A DNA stretch of 64,000 bases from Sphingobacterium daejeonense (lineage in GTDB: Bacteria > Bacteroidota > Bacteroidia > Sphingobacteriales > Sphingobacteriaceae), in assembly GCF_901472535.1 (NCBI RefSeq), contig NZ_LR590470.1, positions 3,038,001 to 3,102,000 of the forward strand. Reading direction: 5' to 3'. Shown in pieces: positions 30,725-41,421 of the stretch. The notes below the pieces were generated by a model. That model did no database searches. It saw nothing but the letters and a program-made list of their open reading frames with translations, and was not told the origin of the DNA. The translations under genes and the position numbers were made by a program. Within the stretch, counting starts at the first letter, position 1. Each line of letters opens with the position of its first letter.

Positions 30725-30845
30725 AGATATGAGATGTGGGATTTGAGATTTGAGATATCAACCGGATAGCAGATATGAGATGTGAGAAGTGAGATTTGAG
30801 ATATCAACCGGAAAGAAGAGGTGGGATAGCAAGTGGAAAAGAAGA
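30725..30845. repeat. 46-bp tandem direct repeat with heptamer substructure
   Basis: Two copies (30725-30770 and 30771-30816) beginning AGATATGAGATGTG and ending GAGATATCAACCGG. Internally they are built of GAGATTT/GAGATGT heptamers. A further purine-rich AAGAAGAGGT pair follows. No gene is seen here. Confidence 0.85.
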
Positions 30846-30866
30846 GGTAGAATAAAAAAAATTATA

Positions 30867-30892
30867 AGTGGCCGGAGGAGACTCCGGCCACT
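30867..30892 (-). terminator. Terminator of the DUF3857 gene; member of the 24-nt hairpin family
   Basis: Stem GTGGCCGGAG / CTCCGGCCAC, loop GAGA, extended by one A-T pair. AT-rich sequence on the left gives a U-rich tract on the minus strand. Same architecture as hairpins at 51010, 54988, 55073 and 56297. Confidence 0.75.
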
Positions 30893-30922
30893 GCTTTGAT
30901 TAGCTGGTCGGCTTTAAATCAA

Positions 30923-33548
30923 TTAATATTTTGGATCATTATTTGGCGCTAGGTTCCCTTCTATTTCGTCACTTTCATTAGGATACGTTTCTGCTTTATA
31001 AGGCACCGTAAAAGTTCTTTTAACTCGTTTTGAGAAAATCATATAGAAACACCATAAAATCATAAACAGCATTTCCCAAATAGATCTGCCTAATTCATTT
31101 CCTAATGTAAATTCAGAAGGATTCAATAGGTAAATAAAAATAAACATCACTATATACATAATAAATAACCCTATTCTCAAGAAAACAAAGGTCTGAGGGA
31201 AAATATCCCTTCTCTTAAATAATAATATTGCTGTATAAATAGTAAATACTAATCCAATTGCATTAAATACCAGAATAATTGCTAGAAAAATATAGTATAG
31301 CGGCCCATTATCAATATTATATGCTTTTGCCAACTCCCATTGATTCGCATTAAGAGGAGAATCTGCTGAAAAAGACATCAATATGGTCTGAGCAATTGAA
31401 ATAACCGACCCAATGAGCACCAATATCAGCCATCCTCCTATGGATTTCTCCTCATATGCATGTTCCAGATTGATAAATCCCGTTGGTTTGGATCTATTGT
31501 ATTTCGCCCAAATAAACCATACCGTAAGACCAGCGACAAAGAGAAAAACTAGGGTAACCCAAATGTTAAATTTAAAGTTAGATACATCTCCTAAATTAAT
31601 CTTGCCATCATCAGATGCAAATAGGATATACGTAACATTGTTTTCAATTTTCTTGAAGTCCTCTAAATACTTACTTGATTTTTCCATGGGGATGAAAGAA
31701 TCATTTGTTATAAAAACATTTTTTATGAGGACGGTGTCCTTATTTGTTTTGATGGACCTTGAAAAAAAATAAGCATCTTCTTCAACAAAATCATCAAAAA
31801 TTAAGTGATCCGACAGGAATCTTGTCTTTATTGACAATTTTTATGACATGCTCTATATCTATAGGAAATGATAATGCTATTGGCAACATTCTATCTTCCG
31901 AAACCTTCGGTAACCTTTCATAAATAGGTTTAGAAAATGCAGGTGCATATTTTTGCTTCTGTCCATCTTCTTTGAACAAATATGACTCTAATAAATATTC
32001 CTCAGCAATGGTTAATACATTCTTCTCAAGATTATCTTCAACAACGATTGGTTTAAGTCTTTTTGCCTTTTCATATATTCCTTTGTAATAATCTTCAAAA
32101 TCATTCTGAATTTGATTTCTTGCATTTTCTTTTAGGTAACTACGCATTTTGTCAGCCTCATTATACCGGTAAGTAGTAAAAACCTTTAAATTCGCTTTAT
32201 CACCTCCCAAAAGTTGGAATACATCTTCAAACCTTACCAAAAAACCATCTTTAGTAGATTTTTCCAATTCATCCAAATGGGTTCCTGAATTAATAGATAA
32301 TACTTGCCCATAAGGAGGAAAGTACCTTTCCATTACTGGTCCGCCTTGGTTCGATATGGTAGGATCGACCGCTTTCATCTGTGAGTTTATAAATACAGAC
32401 AACACCATATGGTTAAATGCGGCAGGACTTGGTTGCACTTTATCCAATTCTTTATCTTGATAGGTATTAGCAAGTACCAATGAAGACTCAATCCCTTTGT
32501 CTGCCAGCATAGATGCCAACAATAAGGACTTATCCTTACAATCTCCATATCTTTGTTTAAAGACAATTTCCGGGTTATGGGCACGATGCGAATTTTCGCC
32601 CATTTCTACACCCATATATCGAACGGAATTCTGAACAAAATCTAAACTTTTCTCAAAGAACAGTTCCTGATCTTCATTTGACTCTGCCCATAATTTCTGA
32701 ACAAATGAATGCAGCTCTGTGCCAGGCTTGAGTTTATGGATTGGATTTACTCTTTTTGCCCATTCTGCAACTTGTCTCCATGTTGAAAATTCAGAAACCT
32801 CCACTCTGGGGTTCTGATTGAACCAATAAGGCACATAATCAACATAACCATCAGTTAATTGTGACGGCCGCTCCCAATAATAGTAGTTCAATCCATTTTT
32901 ATTGATTTTCTTTTCTGAAATAGCACCATTTTGTTTTCGAATATTCAAAATTCGGCCTTCTGGAACTACATAGACAATATGAACCAGACCTGAAGGCTCT
33001 CCACCTTCTAAATAACAAGATTCAAAATATTTGCCTTCAAATACAGGATTAAAACCTACCAATGAATAGGAAAACCTAATTTTATCCCCCTTTCGAATAT
33101 CATCAAGTATGGTAAATGCCGAATAAGAGCCATTATATATAAATCTTTTTAGATCATTTTCTGTAGCTATTACTTTGAATTTGGAAAGATCCAAGCGGTT
33201 TTGAATTTTGCCCTCTCGTTATATCTCCACCCTGTGAATGAATACTTTTTGATAGCTAGGATCAAATTCAACCTCTAAATGCCCTGCATTTTCTGCTCCA
33301 GCTTCATCACTAACAACGGTAATGGTATTATGATAGTGCGTTTGTTCTCCCAGATGAACCTGTTCTTCCAATAATTCATAATAATAACCCAAACTAATGT
33401 CATCCAGATTTATTTGCTGAGGCTTAACCGATATGGGTTTCAACCATTTAGGCACGTCAGACTTGGATATTTTTGGGACAGGTTGTGCCATCATAGCCGA
33501 TATACCTATAAATACCAGCAAGGCAGTTAATAATATTGGTTTTCTCAT
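30923..33548 (-). CDS. Exported DUF3857 / transglutaminase-like / DUF2569 membrane protein (one frameshift, one in-frame stop)
   Basis: An 874-aa protein if repaired. It has a signal peptide (MRKPILLTALLVFIGISAMMA), DUF3857 (about 60-330; YYYWERPSQLTDGYVDYVPYW), a transglutaminase-like core with Cys-containing YGDCKDKSLLLASML and His in PAAFNHMVLSVF and Asp in VDPTIS, then a C-terminal membrane part with about five segments (WVTLVFLFVAGLTVWFIW onwards, DUF2569-like). An extra A at 31796-31800 shifts the frame; a TAA at 33219-33221 lies in frame after HRVEI. The stop may be a base error (TTA to TAA) or real. The substrate is unknown. Confidence 0.8.
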
Positions 33549-33619
33549 CTGTTAATAATCGATTAACGAAGATAATCAATAAAACAAATGATTTAATTGA
33601 AGTCAAAAAATAAAATAAA

Positions 33620-33642
33620 AGGAGGCTAAATTATAGCCTCCT
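33620..33642 (-). terminator. Terminator of the GDPD gene / catabolic operon
   Basis: AGGAGGCTA / TAGCCTCCT with loop AATTA and an A-rich left flank; 26 bp past the stop. Confidence 0.85.
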
Positions 33643-33668
33643 GATTGTAAATATTATTAAACGCTTGT

Positions 33669-34544
33669 TTATTTAATTGCTTTACTGACTTCAATTGGCA
33701 TATCTGATTCCAAAACTGTTGCACCGTCTGCAAATACAGCTCTGTATTTTTCTGCTCGTTCCGCCCCCGTAGGCAATTTATCATAAGTAGGAGCTGTAGA
33801 TATCATGCACATGATCCCTTTTTCCTTAAAGAAATCATAAAATTCTTGATTGGATGATTTGATTTCAGGTCCAATGTAAACAATCATTCTATCGTATGGT
33901 AATCCAGAAGACTTAAAGGCTTCCAATTGTTCCTTCGTACGAATATGCATGGACATATATTGCTTAGGGTTTTTCTCGAGATAGAATTTTGCTTGCTCTA
34001 CGTTGTGGACAGTTACCCATACCCATGCATAAGCATTATGCTTCCGGATAATTTCTGCCGTCATTTCCATCGGCAAATCCTTCTTATCAAGATTCAAAAT
34101 TGTCTTACCTTTTGCCCATTTGATCATTTCATCCAATGTATTTATTTTATACTTTGTAGGATTACCTTTGTGATCTTTCAATTTTAAACCCTGAAGTTCT
34201 TTCCAAGTAAAATCTGCAACTTTACCATGCCCTGTCGTTGTTCTTTCCAAAGTTGCATCGTGCACCATGACCGGAATACTGTCTTTAGTCAATCTAGGGT
34301 CGACCTCGAATATTGCCACCGTATTCTGTAATACTTTTTGCATCGATGGGATAGAATTCTCAGGCATCTGATCTTCTATCGTTCCACGATGTCCAGAAAT
34401 AATTTTCTTCCCTGGAACATACTTGAAGTAAGAATACATTTCCTCTACATCTTTGAAATTTAACTTATGTAATTTTTGAGCATAGGTAGAGGCTGTCTGA
34501 AATATAGCAATGACAGTAAAAAGAGCAATATAGGTTTTCTTCAT
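33669..34544 (-). CDS. Periplasmic glycerophosphodiester phosphodiesterase family protein
   Basis: 291 aa with a signal peptide (MKKTYIALFTVIAIFQTAS, cut near YAQ). The GDPD TIM-barrel has the catalytic HRGTIEDQMPENSI (His-Arg, Glu/Asn), FEVDPRLTKDSIPVMVHDATLERTT (metal-binding E-x-D and second His), and LNLDKKDLP. It hydrolyses glycerophosphodiesters or similar polyol phosphodiesters outside the cytoplasm. It is the last gene of a minus-strand operon with a phosphatase, two FGGY kinases, a dehydrogenase and a polyol permease, fitting breakdown of a phosphodiester-linked polyol. Confidence 0.88.
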   Translation of the reverse strand: MKKTYIALFTVIAIFQTASTYAQKLHKLNFKDVEEMYSYFKYVPGKKIISGHRGTIEDQMPENSIPSMQKVLQNTVAIFEVDPRLTKDSIPVMVHDATLERTTTGHGKVADFTWKELQGLKLKDHKGNPTKYKINTLDEMIKWAKGKTILNLDKKDLPMEMTAEIIRKHNAYAWVWVTVHNVEQAKFYLEKNPKQYMSMHIRTKEQLEAFKSSGLPYDRMIVYIGPEIKSSNQEFYDFFKEKGIMCMISTAPTYDKLPTGAERAEKYRAVFADGATVLESDMPIEVSKAIK

Positions 34545-34568
34545 AGGGTTGTATTTGAACTGATAAAA

Positions 34569-35165
34569 TTACGCATTCAATTTTAACAAATTGAAACCTT
34601 TATGTTTATCCAATGTTATCAATGTCAATGCAGAATTTTCTTGGACAATTTTTCGGTAATTCTTTAATGGCATACCCAACTGCTGAGCCATAAATAATCG
34701 GTTTACTCCATTATGGCCGACAACCAAAATTGTTTGACCATCATATTTATCCAAAAGCTCATTATAAAAACTATCTAATCTAGCAATCACTTGTTTTGCA
34801 TTTTCACCTGTTCTTCCGGCTTCAAATCTTTCAGGATCTGAAAGCCAATTGTACCAAGAATTAGGGTCTTCAGCAATAAAATCATCAGAACGCTTCCCTT
34901 CCCATTGACCAAAATCAACTTCAATCAATCGTTCATCAACCTGTACCTTTTCAGGAGTACCCGATGCTATTTCAGCAGTGGTTTTTGCACGCTGCAATGG
35001 TGAGCAGAAAATCTGATCAAACGTAAAGTCCTGTAATAGTGTATTCATTCTTTCAGCCTGAGAAATTCCCTTTTCAGTTAAAGGAATATCTGTTCTGCCA
35101 CAGTATTTATTTCCATCTGCATTATAGGCAGTTTCACCATGTCTCAATAGACAGATTGTAATCAT
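34569..35165 (-). CDS. Histidine phosphatase family protein (phosphoglycerate-mutase-like)
   Basis: 198 aa. The phospho-acceptor His9 is in LLRHGETAYNADGNKYCGRTDIPLTEKG; FCSPLQRAKTTAEIA and VDFGQWEGKRSDDF follow; the second catalytic His is in ILVVGHNGVNRLFMA. It resembles small sugar-phosphate or alpha-ribazole-type phosphatases more than true glycolytic mutases. Its ATG abuts the stop of the upstream FGGY kinase (35166), so translation is coupled. Role inferred: dephosphorylates a sugar or polyol phosphate in this pathway. Confidence 0.85.
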   Translation of the reverse strand: MITICLLRHGETAYNADGNKYCGRTDIPLTEKGISQAERMNTLLQDFTFDQIFCSPLQRAKTTAEIASGTPEKVQVDERLIEVDFGQWEGKRSDDFIAEDPNSWYNWLSDPERFEAGRTGENAKQVIARLDSFYNELLDKYDGQTILVVGHNGVNRLFMAQQLGMPLKNYRKIVQENSALTLITLDKHKGFNLLKLNA

Positions 35166-36600
35166 CTATATATATTTTAATTCTGTTAATTTCTGTTTGA
35201 ACTCCTGGTATTGGATTTTATATGCTTCTACTAAATCTTGGTCCGGCAATATTTCTTTCTCTATGGCTGTCATTTTATCTGAAGCTTCAATCAATGAATT
35301 ATAGTAGGTGTTTGATGCTGCCATTATTGCGGCTCCAAAAGCACCGCTCGCTTCCTTACATTTATATATTGGAACATTTAACACGGATGCTCGAATTTTC
35401 AACCATACATCACTATTACTGCCACCACCTGCAGAATAAACCGCTTCTACCTTTTCAGAGGATAATTCTTCAATTATTTCATAGGCGAGTTTTTCGATAA
35501 AGGCCACCCCTTCCAAATTTGCTGCGAATAATTTTTCTCTTTCTAAATTTTCTGGAGCGAAGCCTCTTGCTTGTGGTGCCATAATAGGATATCGTTCTCC
35601 TTCTTGCCACAAAGGCCATGCTAGCTCAGCTGTAGGAATTAATTTTTCTGCAGATTCGTTCAGTTGATCCAATCCATCCGAAAATTCCATGGAAATCCAG
35701 TCTGCACCAGTATTGCTAGCACCTCCCGGCATCCAATAACCTTCTGGATGCCTATGGCTATAAAGCCGCCCCAACGGATCTATAACATTGCTTTTGGTAA
35801 CTCCTTTGATGACTAATGTAGTTCCAATCGTCGTATTCCATGTTCCAGGTTTTACTGCTCCAGAAGCCATCTGCGTAGCACAACCGTCAGTCATGCCTAC
35901 AACAACTTTAAGGTCCTGTAAACCCCATTTTTTCCGCCAAATCCGTCTTTAATGTTCCTACTACTGTCCCAGAGGGAACTACGTTCTGTAACCAAGAATC
36001 TTTGATTCTGATATCTTCAGTCACATAGTTAGGCCATTCCAACTTCTCCAAATCATAGGCAGATTTAAGGACATTGGTATAATCCGTAGTATGGTAATTC
36101 CCGGAAAGCTTGCCAACTAAATAATCCGATGCATGGACCCATAAAGAAATAGCTTCGGCCTTTTCAGGAAATGTTTCAACAAACCAGAGCATCTTACTTA
36201 TTCCACTGGATGAATTGAATCCCGTATATCCATTTTTGATTTTCTTCTCAGCTATTGCTTTTATCCGTTGTCCCTGGTCCGCAGATCTAGGGTCACTATA
36301 CATAATGGCATCATGCAATGGTTGATTGTTTGAGTCTAAAGGGATAACAGTTCCTGAAGTTGAAGTCACAGAAATAGCAAAAATATCTTGCTTGTCAATA
36401 TATGTTGGCAAGTTTTGGATAATTCCAGTCAGCAATTCCTCACAATCATTCCACCACACAGATGGAGATTGCTCTTCACGGAATTTATCAGTTAATTGGA
36501 ATTTTCGAGAGTCGGAGGCTATAAGTTCTCCGTTTTCATCTACCAAAACTACTCTGGCTCCTTGAGTACCAACATCCAGCCCAAAAAAATATTTACTCAT
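35166..36600 (-). CDS. FGGY family carbohydrate kinase, second in tandem (one frameshift)
   Basis: 477 aa after removing one base from the T6 run at 35928-35933. FGGY_N: FFGLDVGTQGARVVLVDENG, SVWWNDCEELLTG, SDPRSADQGQRI, VHASDYLVGKLSG; FGGY_C: VVVGMTDGCATQMASGAVKPGTWNTTIGTTLVIKGV, AVYSAGGGSNSDVWLKIRASVLNVPIYKCKEASGAFGAAIMA. The sequence is closest in feel to ribulokinase/xylulokinase-like members, but the sugar is not determined. It is flush with the kinase gene before it (stop/start adjacent) and the phosphatase after it. Confidence 0.88.
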
Positions 36601-38050
36601 CTAATGTGCTACTTGTTTAAAGGTTTTTCGAGCGTTTTTCCACTCTTGATAAAGCTTTTCAAATTCCTCATGGTCTTGGGGATGAATTTCCTCCAATAAT
36701 TCAGGAGATACATTCTTAATTCCCAAAGCATCGTTGCACAAAAACACAGCACCCAATACCGAAGCTTGGCGGAATGTGTCTCTGATTTTAATACTTTTCC
36801 CGAATAAATTAGCTATAAACTGGCGAAGCTTACGACTTTCAACTCCTCCTCCACACGCCCATATATAAGACTCATGATGTGGTGAAACGGCACCTAAGAA
36901 TTTATAATTCTCATAGATACTGCATGCAATATCCCAAAGGATAGCAAAAACAAAACTTCCTCTTGTCAATTGATGAGATACAGGAGCATTGAATATAAAA
37001 CCTCCCTTAGTCAAAGGTTCTTCCTCATCAGCTATCAATGAACCTAAAGACGCAACACATTGTGAATAAGTCGCATCCTCTAATTCTTTTCAATGACATC
37101 GTATCCTTCATTTGGGTAGAAAAATCTCCTTTAATCGCTGATAGTTCCAATCCTGTTACTCCAGCGTTTGCTTCCAATATAAAGTTGTTGGCATCGATGT
37201 GGCGACTTGTCCATGTTCTTTGTTCGGAATCCTTTTCATAGGCATCCACAATCTTGATGATCGGCGTAGTAGTGCCCGAAACAATCACGACGTCATTAGC
37301 AGAAGGTTCCATACTACGGATAGCCAATTGCGTATCACCACCACCTACAACAACTACAGCTTGTGGGTTGACACCAAACTCTTGGGCAACATCTGGTTTT
37401 ATACTTCCTAAAATCGTCCCAGCATCCTTTAATTGCGGCAATATTTCTGTAGATAAGTTGAACTGAGCCAACAAATCTGAGGACCAAGCTTTATTCTCAA
37501 CGTCATACAACAATGTTTCAGAAGCTTGTGAGTGCTCATAACATTCAATTCCAGAAAATTTGAACTGAATCCAATCGCTGATACTCATAAAACATTTTAT
37601 TTTCTCAAATAATTCTGGATACACCTCCCTCACTCCCACTAATTTGAAAGCAGAAAATAAAGATGTTGGATAACGTCCTGAAAGATTATAGACTAGATCT
37701 TTATCTTTTAAAGATGGTTCCCATTTGCGTCCCCGATGATCAATGTTCGGCATTCCTAACAAGGAATCCCCATCCTTGTCCGTAATGACAATACCTTCCC
37801 TTTGGCTAGTTGCAGTAATAGCATTAATCTGAACTTCTCCAGATTCCGCTAATGCTTCTTTGGACAATTTTATTATTTGTCCCCACAGTCCTTCTGGATT
37901 GAAAAATATGGAGTCTTCATAATTTGAGTCCGTTTCATAATGAACATTCTCTCGTTTTATACTTAATATTTCACCGTCAATAGCACATACAGCAACACGT
38001 GCATTTCCAGTACCGATATCAACGATTAAATAAGCTTCCTTAAGTGCCAT
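36601..38050 (-). CDS. FGGY family carbohydrate kinase, first in tandem, LsrK-like (one frameshift)
   Basis: 482 aa after removing one base at 37087-37090. LIVDIGTGNARVAVCAIDG opens the N-domain; ATSQREGIVITDKDGDSLLGMPNIDHRGR, MSISDWIQFKFSG and VVVVGGGDTQLAI recall autoinducer-2 kinase LsrK, and the C-domain has IWACGGGVESRKLRQFIANLFGK. It differs clearly from the next kinase, so the two probably take different substrates or act at different steps. Located between the 2-hydroxyacid dehydrogenase and the second kinase in one operon. Confidence 0.87.
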
Positions 38051-38111
38051 AAATTAGCTAATTGATGTTTTCTCTACTACAGCTTTATTAACAAGTTGTT
38101 TGATAGATTTA

Positions 38112-39065
38112 TTACCATTGTGAAAAAAATTCACGTAAATTATTGTTCATAATAAAGGCATGATGATCTTCAACTTCATGCGTAGCACCTGCAATATGAG
38201 GTGTTGCAATAACATTTTTGTTCAAGATCATTTTATAGTCAATATCATCAGGTGGTTCGTTATAAAACACATCCAATACAGCACCTCGGATTTGTCCACT
38301 TTCGATGACCTCCAATAGATCTTCTCTATTAACTACGGTTGCTCTTGCCGTATTAACAAATATGGCATCCTTATTCAACAAGGAGAGGTATTTTTTATCG
38401 ATCATACCTTTAGTTTCCGCAGTTACAGGAAGGTGAATCCCAATGACATCGCAGGAAGAAAACAACTCTTCAAGTTCAACTTTTTTATACTCTGAATTTG
38501 GATCCTCATAGTATGGGTCAAAATAGAATATCTCGCATGGAAAGCTCACCAACATACGTGCAATATGCTGACCTACAGCTCCAAACCCAACCATTCCTAC
38601 TTTTTTTCCTGCCAATTCATTTCCCTTGAATTGTAAATATGAAGTATGGGCTCCTTCGCCCCAATTTTTACCTTCTAACCAATCTATTGCAGGAACTGTG
38701 TTTCGCATTAAGGTAATCACATTGGCAATAAACATTTCTGCTACAGCTTGAGCATTTCGTGCTGGGGTATTAAATACTGGAATCCCCAATTCAGTTGCTA
38801 CATCCAAGTTTATGTTTGAGGGGGTACCACGACAGATCCCTACAAATTTCAAATGTGGGTTAGCACGCAATACTTCCTCTGTAATTTCATCATGCTCTGA
38901 TATCAATGCATCTACTTGCGTTTCTTGCAATAAAGCAATCAATTCTTCAGGATTATAAGCTCTACCATGAGGTTTCCATGAACGGTAAATGACCTCATCA
39001 AAAAGACCTTTCAGTTCGTTCAATGCTTTTTCATTCTCATAAGGCGCGGTCAACAATACTTTCAT
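38112..39065 (-). CDS. D-isomer-specific 2-hydroxyacid dehydrogenase
   Basis: 317 aa, intact. NAD(P)-dependent reduction or oxidation of a 2-keto/2-hydroxy acid. The Rossmann motif is VGMVGFGAVGQHIARMLVSF, followed by FDPYYED. The catalytic Arg is in FVNTARATVVNREDLLEVI, the Glu in LDVFYNEPP, and the His in IATPHIAGATHEVEDHH. The N-terminal substrate domain includes ISEHDEITEEVLRANPHLKFVGICRG. It lies 28 bp after the polyol-permease-type MFS gene. Confidence 0.9.
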   Translation of the reverse strand: MKVLLTAPYENEKALNELKGLFDEVIYRSWKPHGRAYNPEELIALLQETQVDALISEHDEITEEVLRANPHLKFVGICRGTPSNINLDVATELGIPVFNTPARNAQAVAEMFIANVITLMRNTVPAIDWLEGKNWGEGAHTSYLQFKGNELAGKKVGMVGFGAVGQHIARMLVSFPCEIFYFDPYYEDPNSEYKKVELEELFSSCDVIGIHLPVTAETKGMIDKKYLSLLNKDAIFVNTARATVVNREDLLEVIESGQIRGAVLDVFYNEPPDDIDYKMILNKNVIATPHIAGATHEVEDHHAFIMNNNLREFFSQW

Positions 39066-39093
39066 AAGGTTATATTTCTTTATTAATCAATTT

Positions 39094-40345
39094 CTAAACT
39101 ATATTTACTTCTTCAGTTGATTCCCTTATTTCTTCAGGAATCGTAATAAATTTTGTCAGTACAGCACTGACTAGGTATAGGCCAGCCAATACCCAAATTA
39201 CTCCTTCACTACCTATTGTTCCGATTAATAGTCCGACGATTGCAGGACCAACAAATACGGGTAATCCTGCACCAAGATTCAAGATAGCCATGGCGGCACC
39301 TTTATCTTCTTTTACAAGAGAAGGCACTAATGCAGACAATGGAACGTATCCAGCCAAAAGACCGCCCCAAGCAATCCCTGCAATCATTACCGCCCAATAG
39401 GCTCCTCCAAACCAAATCGGAGAATAATAGAACAAAACAGTCGTAATCGCACAGCCAACACCGCCAAACCACATAATAGTGCGCTGCCATCCTAGTCGAT
39501 CCCCAACAAATCCGAAAATTAAATTAAAGGCTATATTGCTCGTGAAAATGGTGCCCCAAATCTGTAACCATTCCTTGGTATTAAATCCATGCTCTGCCAT
39601 ATACATCGGCAGGAAAACTGGAAACGCAAATTGAGCTGTGGTATTGATTTACTCGAACAATCCCCCCAATCAATACTTTGGGTTCTTTCTTTACAATGGT
39701 CAGTCCATTCACCAATTCCTGAACTTTTGAGCCTCTGGACGCCTTCGTTTCGAATTTATCTCGATTTAAAATAAGTGCGAAGAATGCTCCGATCAAGACC
39801 CATATAATAGATGACCAAAGTGTATTTTCATAGCCAATTCTTTCCAATGCCCAACTAGAATAGTAGGCCCCTAATACATTTAATCCTCCGGTAAACACAA
39901 ACCAGAACCAACCAACGGCTCTGCCCAACATATTTTTGGGAGTGCGATAATTGATCCATACCATAAATGAATAGGCAAATAATGGATATCCAAACCCTCT
40001 AATGGCATAAAATAACAGCATCGCATTGTAATCCAGTTTGGCCATCCCTTGCCCCACAAAACCAATCGTACCAATGAGATATAAAATCAACCCCATCAAC
40101 ATGGATTTCCGCGGACCATAGCTTTCTGCCAATACCCCTGAAAACCATGAGGAAATTGCAATGGTGATTCCATAGACCGTAAACAGTGCCGCTGATTGCT
40201 CGATACTCATCCCATGCTCGGTCAGGTAAGGACTTAACCAGCCCTGTTCAACACCATCACCCATCATGAAAATAAGGATACCTAAGTAACCCCATTTTAA
40301 ATGACTTGGTATACCTAGCTTATCCATTAAATTGTTCTGTGCCAT
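39094..40345 (-). CDS. MFS transporter, polyol permease type (one frameshift)
   Basis: 416 aa after removing one base at 39648-39650; about 12 membrane helices. The start MAQNNLMDKLGIPSHLKWGYLGILIFMMGDGVEQGWLSPYL is characteristic of ribitol/arabinitol-type permeases (RbtT/DalT group), which carry GDGVE near the first helix. Other MFS marks: VLAESYGPRKSMLMG (between helices 2 and 3) and FVGDRLGWQRTIMWFGG in the second half. It is the first gene of the operon running to the GDPD gene, and suggests a pentitol or similar polyol as imported substrate. Confidence 0.86.
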
Positions 40346-40438
40346 TATTTTTTGTTAAGGTTAAGATTGATTTATTTTGTTAGTAAAATAAAAATAAACA
40401 AAATATAACATAATTAAACCTGTTTGAGTTAAAAAAAG

Positions 40439-40458
40439 AACAGACAATTAATCTGTTC
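40439..40458 (-). terminator. Terminator separating the two catabolic operons
   Basis: GAACAGA / TCTGTTC with an AT loop and A7 at its left (U-run on the minus strand), 25 bp after the EEP-family stop. Confidence 0.85.
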
Positions 40459-40482
40459 CTTTCCTTTTAGCTCTCTTAAATT

Positions 40483-41409
40483 CTATTGATATGCTAAGAC
40501 AGCACTAACAAAATAATGGTCACTAGGCAACCTTCCTTTATAGCTGTCTTTAATGATATGGCTTTCTATTCCTTGGAGTGGTCCATTAACAAAAACAAAA
40601 TCAATTTTCTTTGATTTCTTTCTGGCGGGATCTTCACCTTTAAATCCATGGGTTGTTCCTTGAGGTTTTTCCGGACCATTTGCTTGAACAAATGAATCTT
40701 TCCATCCAGCACCCATTATATCTTGATAGACCTTTGACTCCATTCCCACATTAAAATCACCTGTAATAATCTGTGGAAAATCTGGTTGATATTGGCTGGC
40801 TTCATCTAAAACAACTTTTATTTGGCCTTCCTTAGCCTCATTGCTGACATGGTCCAGATGAAGGTTGGTCAATCTTATTTCACGCTTGGTTTTCTTATCC
40901 AAAAGCCTTACCCAGCAAGCATTTCTTGCTCGAGCAGATCCCCATGAAATACTGCCGGCCTTTAGAGGTGTTTCTGATAACCAATAGGCTCCGGCGGCCA
41001 ATAATTCAAACCTCTTTTTAGAAAATAGGATTGGATTTTTAGCAATCCCATGGTACCCTTCTTTAAACTGATCCATCTCAGGCCCATCAAATCCAAATGC
41101 AAAATAATCAGTCAATTGCTCCTTAAGATCAAGGAATTGACCTTTTAACACTTCTTGAAATCCTATTAAATCAGCCTTTTGATTTCTGATAATGGTTAAG
41201 CACGCTTCTCTTCTGTCTTTCCAGCCCAAACCTTTTGCGGCATCTTCTTCTAAATCCACACGGATATTACAAGTCAACACCTTGATTGTACTGCCCTTAC
41301 TTCCAATTTCTGCTGCAGGAAGCTCAAGTTTACCAACTAAAGGAAGCGCAGCCAACAAGCCTGCTTTTCTAAAGAAGTCTCTTCGATTTGATTTACCGGA
41401 TTGCTTCAT
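40483..41409 (-). CDS. Exported endonuclease/exonuclease/phosphatase (EEP) family phosphodiesterase
   Basis: 308 aa. A twin-arginine signal (SNRRDFFRKAGLLAALPLV) points to export folded, probably with its metal. EEP residues are N in VLTCNIRVD, E in LIGFQEVLKG, H in NLHLDHVSNEA, D/N in IITGDFNVGMES, D in KKIDFVFVNG and the terminal SDHYFVSAVL. Such secreted enzymes cleave phosphodiesters in lipids, inositol phosphates or nucleic acids. Next to an FAD oxidoreductase and a transporter, and in the same locus as a GDPD enzyme, a role on phosphodiester substrates is likely by inference. Confidence 0.88.
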   Translation of the reverse strand: MKQSGKSNRRDFFRKAGLLAALPLVGKLELPAAEIGSKGSTIKVLTCNIRVDLEEDAAKGLGWKDRREACLTIIRNQKADLIGFQEVLKGQFLDLKEQLTDYFAFGFDGPEMDQFKEGYHGIAKNPILFSKKRFELLAAGAYWLSETPLKAGSISWGSARARNACWVRLLDKKTKREIRLTNLHLDHVSNEAKEGQIKVVLDEASQYQPDFPQIITGDFNVGMESKVYQDIMGAGWKDSFVQANGPEKPQGTTHGFKGEDPARKKSKKIDFVFVNGPLQGIESHIIKDSYKGRLPSDHYFVSAVLAYQ

Positions 41410-41421
41410 GTTTCTTTTTTA

